64,000 bases of DNA from contig NZ_SMLM01000002.1 in assembly GCF_004682015.1 (NCBI RefSeq), forward strand, positions 310,001 through 374,000, read 5' to 3'. Every line of letters begins with the position of its first letter. Positions within the stretch are counted from its first letter, which is position 1. The position numbers and the translations under genes were made by a program. The DNA comes from Ramlibacter henchirensis. GTDB taxonomy: Bacteria; Pseudomonadota; Gammaproteobacteria; Burkholderiales; Burkholderiaceae_C. Below are positions 19,128 to 28,654 of the stretch, in pieces. The notes beneath the pieces were generated by a model. It had not been told where the DNA came from, ran no database searches, and worked only from the letters and a program-made list of their open reading frames with translations.

Positions 19128-20150
19128 TCAGTCGAACAGCAGGTGGGGCGGCAGGCTCTCGCGATGGTACCCGCGCGATTGCGCGAATGCCGAGTAGAGC
19201 GCCTCGTGGTGGATCGCGTTGCCGACGTGGAAGATGCGCTCCCGCCGCGAGAAGGCGCGCTTGTAGAACAGGAGCGGGTTGTCCGCGTCGGTGCTGGTGC
19301 CTCCGCCCAGGTACAGGTTGGACAAGCCCCGGGCCGCACCCTCCAGCGCGGCGGCGTGCTGCAGGAGATAGGCCGTGCCGATCGCGTGTCCGGCTTCGCT
19401 GCTGGCGCCCAGGTGGTATTCCATGGTGCCGCCCGGCGCGGCGTCTCGCGCGCTTCGCTGCTGGAACAGGTAGACGCCGGCCGACAACCACTCGCCGCCT
19501 TCGCCGCAGATGCACAGCTCGATGCCTTCGAGCGCCGAGATCGCCTCGAAGTAGGCGTCGCCGAAGTGGTAGCGCTCGTGCGCACCCATCGCCGCCATCG
19601 CGCGCCGGTAGAAGTCGCCGAAGGCCCGCCAGTCGGCGGCTTCGCGCGACCAGCGCACCGGGATCCGGGCCGCACGCTTGAGCTTGCGGCGGGCGAGCGT
19701 GTTGTACTGGCCTTCGACAGGGTGCACCTGCAGGTCCACGCTGACGGTGACGCGATTCGCGCGCACGTCGCCGAGGAAGAAGCGCTGGTGCTCCGCCTCC
19801 GGGTGGAAGCGGCAGAACTCGCCCAGGACGCTGTGGCCCCGCGCCCAGGCCTGGTACGCGGTCCAGGCGCCTTCGATGAAGGCCGGCTCCTCGTTGCTGC
19901 ACAGCGGCCCGCCATAGCCGTAGGGCGAAATCGCTGCCTGTCCGAGGCCCGGCACGTCGCGTAGGTGCAGCGTGTGCAGCCAGCGCGACGGTCCTTCCTC
20001 GTAGCCCACGTGAAAGCACGTCAGCCCCGGCGCGCGGCGCGTGTCGGCCTGGCCGAAATCGGGCGCCAGGCTGCGCAGCCGCTGCGTGCGCGGCATGGAC
20101 TGGAACCACGCCATCGCCTCTTCGGGTCTCAGTTCGAGCGAGCGCGTCAC
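19128..20150 (-). CDS. FemAB/GNAT-fold acyltransferase
   Basis: A 340-residue protein resembling FemAB/GNAT-fold acyltransferases: a C-terminal domain runs through FGDFYRRAMAAMGAHERYHFGDAYFEAI, then YHLGASSEAGHAIGTAYLLQHAAALEGAARGLSNLYLGGG and the final FYKRAFS. The start is a GTG at 20150 that overlaps the preceding gene as GTGA; an internal ATG 12 codons on is the alternative. No hexapeptide-repeat acetyltransferase (PglD/LegH type) is present in the locus, so this protein is the best candidate for N-acylating the amino sugar. Family assignment is from overall pattern only. Confidence 0.68.
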   Translation of the reverse strand: MTRSLELRPEEAMAWFQSMPRTQRLRSLAPDFGQADTRRAPGLTCFHVGYEEGPSRWLHTLHLRDVPGLGQAAISPYGYGGPLCSNEEPAFIEGAWTAYQAWARGHSVLGEFCRFHPEAEHQRFFLGDVRANRVTVSVDLQVHPVEGQYNTLARRKLKRAARIPVRWSREAADWRAFGDFYRRAMAAMGAHERYHFGDAYFEAISALEGIELCICGEGGEWLSAGVYLFQQRSARDAAPGGTMEYHLGASSEAGHAIGTAYLLQHAAALEGAARGLSNLYLGGGTSTDADNPLLFYKRAFSRRERIFHVGNAIHHEALYSAFAQSRGYHRESLPPHLLFD

Positions 20151-21340
20151 AGCCACCGTGCCAGCGCTTCCAGCACCCGGGGCGCGGCCGGCGCCAGGTC
20201 GACGGCCGCTCGGCGGGGCGGCGCGGCATCGAGCGCTACGGCCAGCCCTTCCAGGGCCACCGCCGCATCCGCGATCCCATACGCCAGGTAGGGCGCATCG
20301 AGCGTATAGAGCGAGCCGGTCACCTGCACGACCGCGCAACCCGCGATGCTGGCCTCGAGCCCGACAGTGGACGTGAGCACGACCGCGCCGTCGCAGGCAT
20401 GCAGGAGCTCGTGCAGGTTCTCGGTCCGTGGAGACAACCACTCGCGGGCGCCCAACTCGATTCGGTAGTCGCCTTCCGACGGATGGGGCCGGATCACCAG
20501 TTCCATGTCGGGCCGGGCCCGCGTGATGCGCTGCAGTTCCTGCGCGATCCGCCGCGGCAGCAGCGTGTCGCCCCGACCGGGCTGGCAGGGATGGCTTTCG
20601 GGCTCCACCTGCGAGGCCCAGAGCCAGACGCGGCGGCCATCCCAGCCTCGCGCCTTTCGCAGCGCAGCGCCGCGCTCGCGGACGCCGGGATCGAGCAGCC
20701 CATCGAACGCCGGATTGCCGGTGACGATGACCTCTTCCGCACGGCGGCCCGTGGCGACGAGGCGGTCGCGCACGCGCTCATTCAACACGCAGATGCGATC
20801 GGCAAAACCGGGCTCGCGCAGCCACTCGATCTCGTAGGCGGCGAACAGGTCCACTAGGCACACGGCCGGAACCCCGAGGCGCCGTGCCGCCAGAAAACTG
20901 GCCCGTTCGGCGCGCGGCGCGCTGGTCGCCACGAGGAGATCGGGCTGCACCTTGGTGAGGATGCGTTCGAGCGTCGGGACCGGAAGAAAGGCCTGGCGCC
21001 CATGCTGGGCATACAGCGCCGCGGCGCCTTGCTCGCCGTGCTCGCGCACGAGATCCGCGTACGACAGGCCGAGATAGGCCGCGCTCTCCTCGAAGCTGAT
21101 CGCATGCGCCGGAAGTTTCGCCGCCAGCGCCCTGCCCTGCTGCAACGCGGCCGCGTCGTCAGCGCGCAGGAAGTCGGCGAAGCCAAGGCATGCGAAGCCC
21201 GCAGCCTCCACTTCGGCCCGCGCCGTCGTGAGCCCCAGGAACACCGGCTCGCCGAGCCCGCGCTCCCGCAGCAGCCGCGCCACCGGCAGCAGCATGCGCA
21301 CGTGCCCGCCGCCGTAGCCGACGAACAGCACGCGCTTCAT
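20147..21340 (-). CDS. Putative GT-B glycosyltransferase
   Basis: A 397-residue protein with a GT-B look. The N-terminal glycine-rich loop is MKRVLFVGYGGGHVRMLLPVARLL, a linker helix carries NERVRDRLVATGRRAEEVIVTGNPAFDGL, and a C-terminal donor-binding half has RPHPSEGDY and LTSTVGLEASIAGCAVVQV, a pattern shared with polysialyltransferase/KpsS-type and UDP-GlcNAc epimerase-like folds. It is the only glycosyltransferase I can recognise in the locus besides the initiating one. Starts by ATGA overlap with asnB. Donor and acceptor are unknown. Confidence 0.72.
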   Translation of the reverse strand: MKRVLFVGYGGGHVRMLLPVARLLRERGLGEPVFLGLTTARAEVEAAGFACLGFADFLRADDAAALQQGRALAAKLPAHAISFEESAAYLGLSYADLVREHGEQGAAALYAQHGRQAFLPVPTLERILTKVQPDLLVATSAPRAERASFLAARRLGVPAVCLVDLFAAYEIEWLREPGFADRICVLNERVRDRLVATGRRAEEVIVTGNPAFDGLLDPGVRERGAALRKARGWDGRRVWLWASQVEPESHPCQPGRGDTLLPRRIAQELQRITRARPDMELVIRPHPSEGDYRIELGAREWLSPRTENLHELLHACDGAVVLTSTVGLEASIAGCAVVQVTGSLYTLDAPYLAYGIADAAVALEGLAVALDAAPPRRAAVDLAPAAPRVLEALARWL

Positions 21341-23130
21341 GCCTGCACTCCCTGGTGCCACAAAGCCAGCGCGGCGAGCGCACGCAGCTCGCGCGTCCGG
21401 TTGGCCGCGCCGGTCCGATGCGCCTGCAGCAGCTCATCGATCCGCACGGGTTCGAACAGCTGCCGCACCAGCTCGCTCTCGTGCAACAGGTTCGACAGCC
21501 AGCCGTGCAGCCCGTGCCGGAACCACTCGCCTACCGGCACGGTGAACATCTGCTTGGGGCGGTAGGCGAGTTCGTGGCCGATCAACGGCACGACCGCGCG
21601 CTTGTACCAATGCTTCTTGTCGCCCGCAGCGGACAGCTTGGTGTCGCCCGGCGAGCGGAAGGCGAACTCCATCACCCGCCAGTCGAGGAAGGGCGTGCGC
21701 GCCTCGATGGACACGGCCATGCCCATGCGATCGGGCTTGACCAGGTTGTTGCCCGAGAGCAGCAGCTGCATGTCGAGGTACAGCGCCTGGTTCACGCGGT
21801 CCAAATGCGCGGCCTCCTCCAGCCACGGCAGGGCCGCGGCCGCGTAGCTGTCGATGCCAGCCAGCTGCCGGGCGATCTCCGGGCGGTAGAGATCGAGCTT
21901 GCACGAGGCAGAGAAGAGCGAGATCGAGTCGAAGTACTGCCTGCGGAATTCGCTCGTTTCCAGGCCGGCGACACCGGGCCGCGCGAAGAACTCCGCGTAC
22001 TTCTCGTAGCCGGCGAAGAGCTCGTCGCCGCCGTCGCCCGTGAGCACCACCTTGACGTGACGGGCGGCCAGTTCGCTCACGCGCAGCGTCGGCATGAACG
22101 AGGCGTCGCCGTGCGGCTGGTCCAGGTGGTGCAGCACCGTGGGCCAGCGGTCCAGCATGTCCGGGTCGACGATCTCCATCGTGTGATCGCAGCCGAAGCG
22201 CCGCGCGGCATCGGCCGCGTACCGCGACTCGTCGAAGCGCGGGTCCTCGAAGCCGATGCAGAACGTGCGCACCGCCCGCGCGACGTGGCGCGCCATCAGG
22301 CCGACGATGGTGCTCGAATCGACGCCGCCCGAAAGGAAGGCGCCCCAGGGCACGTCGGCGCGCAGGCGGATGCGGGTCGCGTCGTCCAGCAGGGACAGGA
22401 ACTCTTGCGACCAATCCTCGAACGGCATCGCGCGCTCGCGCTGGTCAGCGAGGGACCACCATCGCTGCGTCGACACACCGGAGCGCGTCAGCTTCATCCA
22501 GGTGCCCGGCATGACGTGGCGGATGCCCTGCCACACGCTCCACGGCGCAGGGATGTAGTTGAACGTCAGGTAATGGTGGATCGCCTCGATGTCCAGCGCC
22601 GGCGCCGCGCCACGGGCGCGAAGCACCGGAAGCATCGCCTTGATTTCGGAACCGAACAGCACTTCTCCGCCGTTCTCGCACCAGTACAGCGGCTTGACGC
22701 CGACGCGGTCGCGCACGAGGTACATCGCGTCCTCGCGCGCGTCGTCGATGGCGATCGCGAACATCCCGTTGAGCCGCCGCAGGAACGCGATGCCCTCGCG
22801 TTCGTACAGCCGCAGCAGCACCTCGGTGTCGGAGCCGGTGCGCAGCTGCACGCCCTGCGTGCGCAGTTCGGCCGCCAGTTCGACGTAGTTGAAGATTTCG
22901 CCGTTCTGCACGAGCGCGACCTGGCCATCGTCGGAGACGAAGGGCTGGTGGCCTCCCGCGATGTCGATGATGGCCAGCCGGCGGTTGCCCAACGTGACGC
23001 CTCTGCCTCGCGGCTGCCACACGCCTTCATCGTCCGGACCGCGGTGCCGCAGTGCCTGCGCCATCGCAGCGACGTGCGCGGCGTCCAGCGCCTGCCGGTC
23101 GCGGCTCCAGTGGCCGAAGATGCCGCACAT
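21337..23130 (-). CDS. asnB: AsnB-type glutamine-dependent amidotransferase/asparagine synthase
   Basis: A 597-residue class II amidotransferase. The N-terminal Cys2 nucleophile (MCGIFGHW) and RHRGPDDEGVW mark the glutaminase domain. The synthase domain has the ATP pyrophosphatase loop FLSGGVDSSTIVG and GDGGDELFAGYEKY. AsnB makes asparagine, but close homologues in polysaccharide loci (for example WbpS) amidate uronic-acid sugars. The location between the initiating transferase and a glycosyltransferase favours a glycan role. The ATG overlaps the preceding stop as TGATG. Confidence 0.88.
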   Translation of the reverse strand: MCGIFGHWSRDRQALDAAHVAAMAQALRHRGPDDEGVWQPRGRGVTLGNRRLAIIDIAGGHQPFVSDDGQVALVQNGEIFNYVELAAELRTQGVQLRTGSDTEVLLRLYEREGIAFLRRLNGMFAIAIDDAREDAMYLVRDRVGVKPLYWCENGGEVLFGSEIKAMLPVLRARGAAPALDIEAIHHYLTFNYIPAPWSVWQGIRHVMPGTWMKLTRSGVSTQRWWSLADQRERAMPFEDWSQEFLSLLDDATRIRLRADVPWGAFLSGGVDSSTIVGLMARHVARAVRTFCIGFEDPRFDESRYAADAARRFGCDHTMEIVDPDMLDRWPTVLHHLDQPHGDASFMPTLRVSELAARHVKVVLTGDGGDELFAGYEKYAEFFARPGVAGLETSEFRRQYFDSISLFSASCKLDLYRPEIARQLAGIDSYAAAALPWLEEAAHLDRVNQALYLDMQLLLSGNNLVKPDRMGMAVSIEARTPFLDWRVMEFAFRSPGDTKLSAAGDKKHWYKRAVVPLIGHELAYRPKQMFTVPVGEWFRHGLHGWLSNLLHESELVRQLFEPVRIDELLQAHRTGAANRTRELRALAALALWHQGVQA

Positions 23131-23684
23131 CAGTTCGCTCCCGCGCCGCCGAGGCGGCGGAGCGTCAGCAGAAGGATGCGCAGGTCCGCGGCAAGCGTCG
23201 CGCGCTGCACGTAGGCCAGGTCGGCGGCCAGGCGCTGTTCGGGCGTGGCCTGCGAGCGCAGCGTCGCCTGCGCCAGGCCCGTCAGGCCAGGCCGCACGCT
23301 GCAGCGCAGGGCCCAGTCCTCCGGCCGGTAGTCGCGAGCCTGCACCGGCAGGTCGGGCCGCGGACCCACCAGGCTCATGTCGCCGCGCAGGACGTTGAAG
23401 AGCTGCGGCAGTTCGTCGATGCTGCTGCGGCGAAGAAAGCGCCCGACGCGAGTGATGCGCGGGTCGCCATCCGAAGTGAAGTGCGGGCCGCGCGCCGCCG
23501 CGTCGGTCACCATGCTGCGGAACTTGAGCATCTCGAACGTCCGCCCGCCCAGGCCCACGCGCTGCTGGCGGAACAGGACGGGCCGGCCGCTTTCGAGGAC
23601 GATGGCCAGCGCGGCGCCCAGCAACAGCGGCGAGAGCAGCACCAGCGCGAACAGCGCGACCACCACGTCGAACAGCCGCTTCAT
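23130..23684 (-). CDS. PglC-like initiating phosphoglycosyl transferase
   Basis: A 184-residue monotopic phosphoglycosyl transferase. The N-terminal hydrophobic reentrant helix begins [30 protein letters not shown], the catalytic SIDELPQLFNVLRGDMSLVGPRPDLP (Asp-Glu pair) and RPGLTGLAQ follow in the usual order. Such enzymes attach the first sugar phosphate to undecaprenyl phosphate. The short length matches PglC and not the long WbaP form. Together with the dehydratase and aminotransferase it suggests a bacillosamine-like first sugar. Confidence 0.9.
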   Translation of the reverse strand: MKRLFDVVVALFALVLLSPLLLGAALAIVLESGRPVLFRQQRVGLGGRTFEMLKFRSMVTDAAARGPHFTSDGDPRITRVGRFLRRSSIDELPQLFNVLRGDMSLVGPRPDLPVQARDYRPEDWALRCSVRPGLTGLAQATLRSQATPEQRLAADLAYVQRATLAADLRILLLTLRRLGGAGAN

Positions 23685-24490
23685 GCGCGCCGCGGCAGGC
23701 CCGCCGCGATCGCCTCGATGCTCGCGGCGATCCGGCGGGCATCGGCTTGCATCTGCTGCGGCGTGCGCTGTGCGAGTTCCACCTCGGCCCGCCGCAGGGC
23801 CTGCACCTCGAGCTCGAAGCGCCCTTCCCCCTCGTCCTGCCGGTGGAAGGTGCGCGAGAGGATCACCGCCTGCGAACCGAGCCGCAGGTGCTCGGCCAGG
23901 ACGTCGCGCCCGGGCAGCAGCCCTTCGCCCAGCCGCGCGATGCCGCCGAAGCCGAAGCGCAGGCCACAACTGCGCGCGGCCTGCGCCACGTGGTCGACCA
24001 GGCCGAGCGCCAGCGGCTCGAACATGAAGCGATGGCCGAGGGCCAGGTGCAGGTCGTTGAGGCCCAGGAAGACTTCGTGCAGGCCGGGCGTGGTGATCCA
24101 CTCGTCCAGCGTCTCGAGTGCCGCCGCCGTCTCCAGCAGCGCGACGATGGGTGCGCGCCCCCCGACGATCGCGGCGAACTCACGCAGCTGCGCGGCGCGG
24201 TGGAACATGGGCAGCATCAGCAGGTCGGCGCCCTCCGCGAGCACGGCTTCAACTTCCTCGGCCGTGCCGGGATTCAGCGGATTGACCCGGACCATCAAGG
24301 GACTGCGGCGGGCGGCCTCGCGGATCCGGCCGACGTCGGCCACGGTGTGCTGGCTGATGAAGGTGTCGCGGCCCGCCTGCCGCTCGGCCTTGCCCATCCG
24401 TTCGAGGTCGACGAAGAGGCGCATGCCGTCGAGTGCGTCGCAGCGGCCGGCGAAAGCCGGGTCGTTGGTGATCTGGAGCAGATCGAGCAT
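23681..24490 (-). CDS. HpcH/HpaI-family aldolase (CitE-like)
   Basis: A 269-residue TIM-barrel protein of the HpcH/HpaI aldolase and citrate-lyase beta family. The substrate arginine is in LMVRVNP, and the metal ligands appear kept: Glu120 in [10 protein letters not shown] and Asp146 in [11 protein letters not shown]. The family uses pyruvate, oxaloacetate or acetyl-CoA-type chemistry. The ATG at 24490 gives the short N-terminus [13 protein letters not shown]. It is embedded in a glycan operon (ATGA overlap with the PglC-like gene), so a role in a keto-sugar or pyruvyl step is possible but unproven. Confidence 0.82.
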   Translation of the reverse strand: MLDLLQITNDPAFAGRCDALDGMRLFVDLERMGKAERQAGRDTFISQHTVADVGRIREAARRSPLMVRVNPLNPGTAEEVEAVLAEGADLLMLPMFHRAAQLREFAAIVGGRAPIVALLETAAALETLDEWITTPGLHEVFLGLNDLHLALGHRFMFEPLALGLVDHVAQAARSCGLRFGFGGIARLGEGLLPGRDVLAEHLRLGSQAVILSRTFHRQDEGEGRFELEVQALRRAEVELAQRTPQQMQADARRIAASIEAIAAGLPRRA

Positions 24491-24501
24491 GGCCGCGGAA
24501 A

Positions 24502-25959
24502 TTATCGCCGCAGGGCTTCGCGCAGGTCGGGGCTTCGCCAGAGGGTGAACAGAAGGACCAGGGCCGCGGCGAACGCGGCGGCGAGCAGCGGGGCAACGAG
24601 GCCGTCCTGCTGCCATGGGGCCGGCAGTGCGGTACGCGCCAGCAGCACTCCGATGAGGGCTGCCGCGGACCAGGCCATGCCGGCGGAAGGCAGCCACCGC
24701 AGCGCATCGCGACCCAAGGCCGCCAGGCAGGCCACCGCAACGAGCGTGTAGCCGGCGTTCAGCACCTGCATCAGCAGCAGGCCATCGGCCACGCCCGCGG
24801 CCGCGGCGACCAGGAGCAGCAGGAACGCGGCGGCGTAAGCGGCGACGGCCCACCGCATGCGGCTTCGGGCCGCGAGCACCGTCAGCGCGACGGCCGCCAG
24901 CGCCTGCGGCAACAGGCCCCAGCTGCCCGCCAGGCCCCAGCGCCACACCTGCTCCAGCGAAGACGCGTCCATGCGGCCCCAGCCGAACAGCAGCCGGGCC
25001 AGGGCAGGCGCGCCGATCGCGAGCGCGGCGACCGCGGCGCACGCCAGGGTCCACGCCAGCGCGAAGGCCTGGCGCACGGGTGCGGCAACCTGCTCGCCGC
25101 CTGCGGCCACGGCACGGGCGATCGGCGGAAAGGCCAGCGCCGCCACCAGCTGGATGGCCAGGATCAGGGGCAACTCCACCAGCTTCCATGCGTAGTTGAA
25201 CGTCGCCAGCGCGCCCTCGCCCGCGTGGGACGCCGCCGAACGGGCGACGAACGGCAGCGCCAGCGGCAGTCCGGCGCTGAGCACCGCCCACAGCCAGACC
25301 GGCGCGGCCGGAGCGGCGACGCCTCGCATTGCGGGCATGGGTACGGACGGCAGCCGCGTCTTGAGCCACAGGAGGCGCAGCCCCATCGCCGTGAGCAGGC
25401 CGACGCCCAGGGCGAGGACGGCCGATTGCGAGGACCCGCTCAAACCCGCCGCCGTGATGGCGGCGATGAGGCTCGCGTTGACGACGAGGTTGGCGCCGTA
25501 CAGGCCCGTGAAGTCGCGTTCATGCTGCGCACGCGTCGCCCACAGCGAAGCGAGCAAGGCCGCAGGCACCGCGGCTGCGCTCCACCAGAGCGCGTTCACC
25601 GCAAGCGGCTGCATCGGCGGCGGCACTCCCGCGGCCAGCCAGCGCGCCGCGGGTCCGCTCAAGGATGCGAGGCCGATCGCCAGCAGCGAACCGCCGCCGA
25701 TGAGGGCGATGGCCACCCGGCGCTGCAGCGCCGCCACCGCCGGCCCGTCCTGCGCCGCCCACGCCGGCAGCAGCACGTAGGCCAGCGCGCCGCTGGCGAG
25801 CACCGACGCGATCCAGTCCGGCAAGGACAAGGCCAGTACGGCCACGTCGGCGAGGCCGCTGCTGCCGAAAGCCGCGGCCAGCGAGGACTCGCGCGCCACC
25901 CCCAGCAGCCGGCTGGCCAGGAGCAAGGCCAGGGACAAGGCGCCGGCGCGGAGGAACAT
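24502..25959 (-). CDS. MurJ/MviN-like MOP-family flippase
   Basis: A 485-residue, very hydrophobic protein with roughly a dozen or more transmembrane helices and the MurJ-type N-terminus [23 protein letters not shown]. It is the first gene of the glycan operon. Because true lipid II flippases are usually encoded elsewhere and this one sits beside a PglC-like enzyme, it probably exports an undecaprenyl-linked glycan (Wzx role). Whether it is the cell's essential MurJ cannot be settled here. Confidence 0.78.
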   Translation of the reverse strand: MFLRAGALSLALLLASRLLGVARESSLAAAFGSSGLADVAVLALSLPDWIASVLASGALAYVLLPAWAAQDGPAVAALQRRVAIALIGGGSLLAIGLASLSGPAARWLAAGVPPPMQPLAVNALWWSAAAVPAALLASLWATRAQHERDFTGLYGANLVVNASLIAAITAAGLSGSSQSAVLALGVGLLTAMGLRLLWLKTRLPSVPMPAMRGVAAPAAPVWLWAVLSAGLPLALPFVARSAASHAGEGALATFNYAWKLVELPLILAIQLVAALAFPPIARAVAAGGEQVAAPVRQAFALAWTLACAAVAALAIGAPALARLLFGWGRMDASSLEQVWRWGLAGSWGLLPQALAAVALTVLAARSRMRWAVAAYAAAFLLLLVAAAAGVADGLLLMQVLNAGYTLVAVACLAALGRDALRWLPSAGMAWSAAALIGVLLARTALPAPWQQDGLVAPLLAAAFAAALVLLFTLWRSPDLREALRR

Positions 25960-26006
25960 GGCAGCGGATCATACGGAGCGCGGCAGGAGCGAACGGGCTG
26001 GAAACT

Positions 26007-26012
26007 TAGAAT
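26007..26012 (+). promoter_or_regulatory. Possible -10 element for lysS
   Basis: TAGAAT lies 35 bases before the lysS ATG in the 87-base divergent gap with the flippase gene. No good -35 hexamer is visible at 16-18 bases, so this is weak. Confidence 0.25.
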
Positions 26013-26046
26013 CGGCGGTTTGCCCCCAGCGAGCCCACCCGCATTC

Positions 26047-27582
26047 ATGTCCCAGCAGAACACGCCCGCGGCCCCCGCCGCACCCGTCGACGAGAACCAG
26101 CTGATCGCCGAGCGGCGCGAGAAACTCAAGGCGCTGCGCGATGCCCAGCGGCAGGGCAAGGGAGTCGCGTTCCCCAACGACTTCAAGCCCGCCGACCATG
26201 CGGCCGACCTGCATGCGGCGCACGGCGGCAAGGCGGCGGAACAGCTGGAAGCCGAGGGCGCCATGGCCCGCGTGGGCGGCCGGATGATGCTCAAGCGCGT
26301 GATGGGCAAGGCCAGCTTCGCCACGCTGCAGGACCAGAGCGGCCGCATCCAGGTCTACGTCACCCGGGACGCGGTCGGTGAGGAGGCTTACGCCGCCTTC
26401 AAGCACTGGGACCTGGGCGACATCGTCGGCGCCGAGGGCAAGGTGTTCAAGACGCGCACCGGCGAACTCTCGCTGCACGCCACTTCGATCCGCCTGCTCA
26501 CCAAGAGCCTGCGGCCGATGCCGGACAAGTTCCATGGCGTGGCTGACCAGGAGGTGAAGTACCGCCAGCGCTACGTCGACCTCATGACCGACGAGCAGGC
26601 GCGCAAGCGCTTCGTCGCGCGCAGCAAGGCGATCTCCGGCATCCGCGACTTCATGGTGCAGCACGACTTCCTGGAGGTGGAGACGCCGATGCTCCATCCC
26701 ATCCCGGGCGGCGCCAACGCGCGGCCCTTCTCGACGCACCACAACGCGCTGGACCAGCAGATGTTCCTGCGCATCGCGCCGGAGCTGTACCTCAAGCGCC
26801 TGGTGGTGGGCGGCTTCGAGCGCGTGTTCGAGATCAACCGCAACTTCCGCAACGAAGGCATCTCGGTGCGCCACAACCCCGAGTTCACGATGATGGAGTT
26901 CTACGCGGCCTACTGGAACTACCGCGACCTGATGGACTTCACCGAGGCGCTCCTGCGCGACGCGGCGCACAAGTCCGTCGGCACCCTGCAGCTGAGCTAC
27001 TCGGGCAAGCCGGTGGACCTGGCGGCGCCATTCGAGCGCCTGACGATCCGCGAAGCCATCGTGCGGCACACCGAGGCCGGCGACAACGTGGACAACCGCG
27101 ACTGGCTGATCTCCGCGGTGCGCAAGCTCGGCCTGTCCGAGGAGAAAGATCGCCTCTCGGGCCGCTCGCTCGCGAGCCTGCAGGTGCTCTATTTCGAGGA
27201 AGCCGTGGAGGAGAAGCTCTGGCAGCCCACCTTCATCATGGAGCACCCGACCGAGATCTCGCCGCTGGCCCGCGCCAACGACGAGCGCCCCGAGGTCACC
27301 GAGCGCTTCGAGCTGTACATCACCGGCCGCGAGATGGCCAACGGCTTCTCGGAGCTGAACGACGCCGAGGACCAGGCCGCGCGTTTTGCGGCACAGGTCA
27401 ACGCCAAGGACGCAGGCGACGACGAGGCCATGTTCTTCGACCACGACTTCGTGCGCGCGCTGGAATACGGCATGCCGCCCACCGGCGGCTGCGGCATCGG
27501 CATCGACCGGCTGATGATGCTGCTGACCGACAGCCCCAGCATCCGCGACGTGATCCTGTTCCCGGCGCTGCGGCGCGAGTGA
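26047..27582 (+). CDS. lysS: Lysyl-tRNA synthetase, class II
   Basis: A 511-residue enzyme that charges tRNA-Lys. After a short Ala/Pro-rich N-terminus comes the OB-fold anticodon domain ([31 protein letters not shown]), then the class II core with motif 1 ([21 protein letters not shown]), motif 2 ([28 protein letters not shown]) and motif 3 ([12 protein letters not shown]). The ATG at 26047 was chosen as the usual start; upstream frame is open but non-coding in character. It stands alone between two opposite-strand operons. Confidence 0.97.
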   Translation: MSQQNTPAAPAAPVDENQLIAERREKLKALRDAQRQGKGVAFPNDFKPADHAADLHAAHGGKAAEQLEAEGAMARVGGRMMLKRVMGKASFATLQDQSGRIQVYVTRDAVGEEAYAAFKHWDLGDIVGAEGKVFKTRTGELSLHATSIRLLTKSLRPMPDKFHGVADQEVKYRQRYVDLMTDEQARKRFVARSKAISGIRDFMVQHDFLEVETPMLHPIPGGANARPFSTHHNALDQQMFLRIAPELYLKRLVVGGFERVFEINRNFRNEGISVRHNPEFTMMEFYAAYWNYRDLMDFTEALLRDAAHKSVGTLQLSYSGKPVDLAAPFERLTIREAIVRHTEAGDNVDNRDWLISAVRKLGLSEEKDRLSGRSLASLQVLYFEEAVEEKLWQPTFIMEHPTEISPLARANDERPEVTERFELYITGREMANGFSELNDAEDQAARFAAQVNAKDAGDDEAMFFDHDFVRALEYGMPPTGGCGIGIDRLMMLLTDSPSIRDVILFPALRRE

Positions 27583-27595
27583 ACCGGCCCGCGTG

Positions 27596-28654
27596 CTACG
27601 GCAGCAGGCGCAAGGCCTGCATGTAGCGCGGGTGCACCATCAGGTCGTCCCAGGCGGGCGCCTCGCCCACCGGCAGCAGCGCCAGGCGGCGCTGCTCGCT
27701 CGCGGGCTCGCCGTGCCAGTCGCCCTTGAGCTGGGCCTCCGCCAGTCCGTCCAGCAGTTCGTCGACCGGCTTGCCCTCGCCCACCGACTGGTTGCACAGC
27801 AGCACCATGTCGCAGCCGGCATTGAGCGCGGCCACGGCCGCTTCGGTGTAGCTGACCTCGCGGCCGTCGATGCGGCGGGCGCCTTCCATGCTCAGGTCGT
27901 CGCTGAAGATCGCGCCCTGGAAACCGAGGCTCTCGCGCAGGATGGCCTGCAGCCAGCGCGGCGAGAAGCCGGCGGGCAGCTTGTCGACCTTGGGATAGAT
28001 CACGTGGGCCGGCATCAGGCTGGTCAGGCTGGTGTTCAGCCAGCCGTACGGAGCGGCGTCCTCGCCCAGGATCGCCTTCAGCGCCCGGTTGTCGACCGGC
28101 ACCTCGGTGTGCGAGTCCGCCTTGACGAAGCCGTGGCCGGGAAAGTGCTTTCCGCAATTGGCCATGCCGGCCTGCAGCAGGCCGTGCATCAGGCTCTTGG
28201 CAAGGACCGAGACCACCCGCGCGTCGCGGTGGAAGGCGCGGTCGCCGATGACGCCGCTTTCGCCCCAATTGAGATCGAGCACCGGGGTGAAGCTGAAATC
28301 GACGCCGCACGCGCGCAGTTCGGACGCCAGCACGTATCCCGCGGCCGTCGCAGCATTGGTGGCGCCGAGCGCGTCGCGCATCCAGAGTTCGCCCAGGACC
28401 CGCATCGGCGGCAAATGCGTGAATCCGCCCTGGCGGAAACGCTGCACGCGGCCGCCTTCGTGGTCGACGCAGATCAGCAGGTCGTCGCGAACGGACTTGA
28501 TGTCGGCGCAAAGGCGCGTGAGCTGCTTGCGGTCGTGCCAGTTGCGCGAGAAGAGGATGAGCCCGCCGGTGAGCGGATGCTGGAGCCGGCGGCGGTCGGT
28601 GTCGGTGAGTTCCGTGCCGGCGATGTCGAGGATCAGGGGGGCGTGTTCGTTCAT
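27596..28654 (-). CDS. nagZ: Beta-N-acetylhexosaminidase (peptidoglycan recycling)
   Basis: A 352-residue cytoplasmic family-3 glycoside hydrolase that removes GlcNAc from muropeptides during wall recycling. The catalytic His/Asp loop is [18 protein letters not shown], and [24 protein letters not shown] and SDDLSMEGA are family marks. The ATG overlaps the acpS stop as ATGA. It is the last gene of the long minus-strand block; the convergent lysS ends 13 bases away. Confidence 0.96.
   Translation of the reverse strand: MNEHAPLILDIAGTELTDTDRRRLQHPLTGGLILFSRNWHDRKQLTRLCADIKSVRDDLLICVDHEGGRVQRFRQGGFTHLPPMRVLGELWMRDALGATNAATAAGYVLASELRACGVDFSFTPVLDLNWGESGVIGDRAFHRDARVVSVLAKSLMHGLLQAGMANCGKHFPGHGFVKADSHTEVPVDNRALKAILGEDAAPYGWLNTSLTSLMPAHVIYPKVDKLPAGFSPRWLQAILRESLGFQGAIFSDDLSMEGARRIDGREVSYTEAAVAALNAGCDMVLLCNQSVGEGKPVDELLDGLAEAQLKGDWHGEPASEQRRLALLPVGEAPAWDDLMVHPRYMQALRLLP

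Noticed and set aside
12225..25959. The glycan operon as a recently acquired island
   Set aside because: No tRNA, integrase, transposase or direct repeats flank it, and base composition looks like the neighbours; horizontal transfer cannot be supported from this window.
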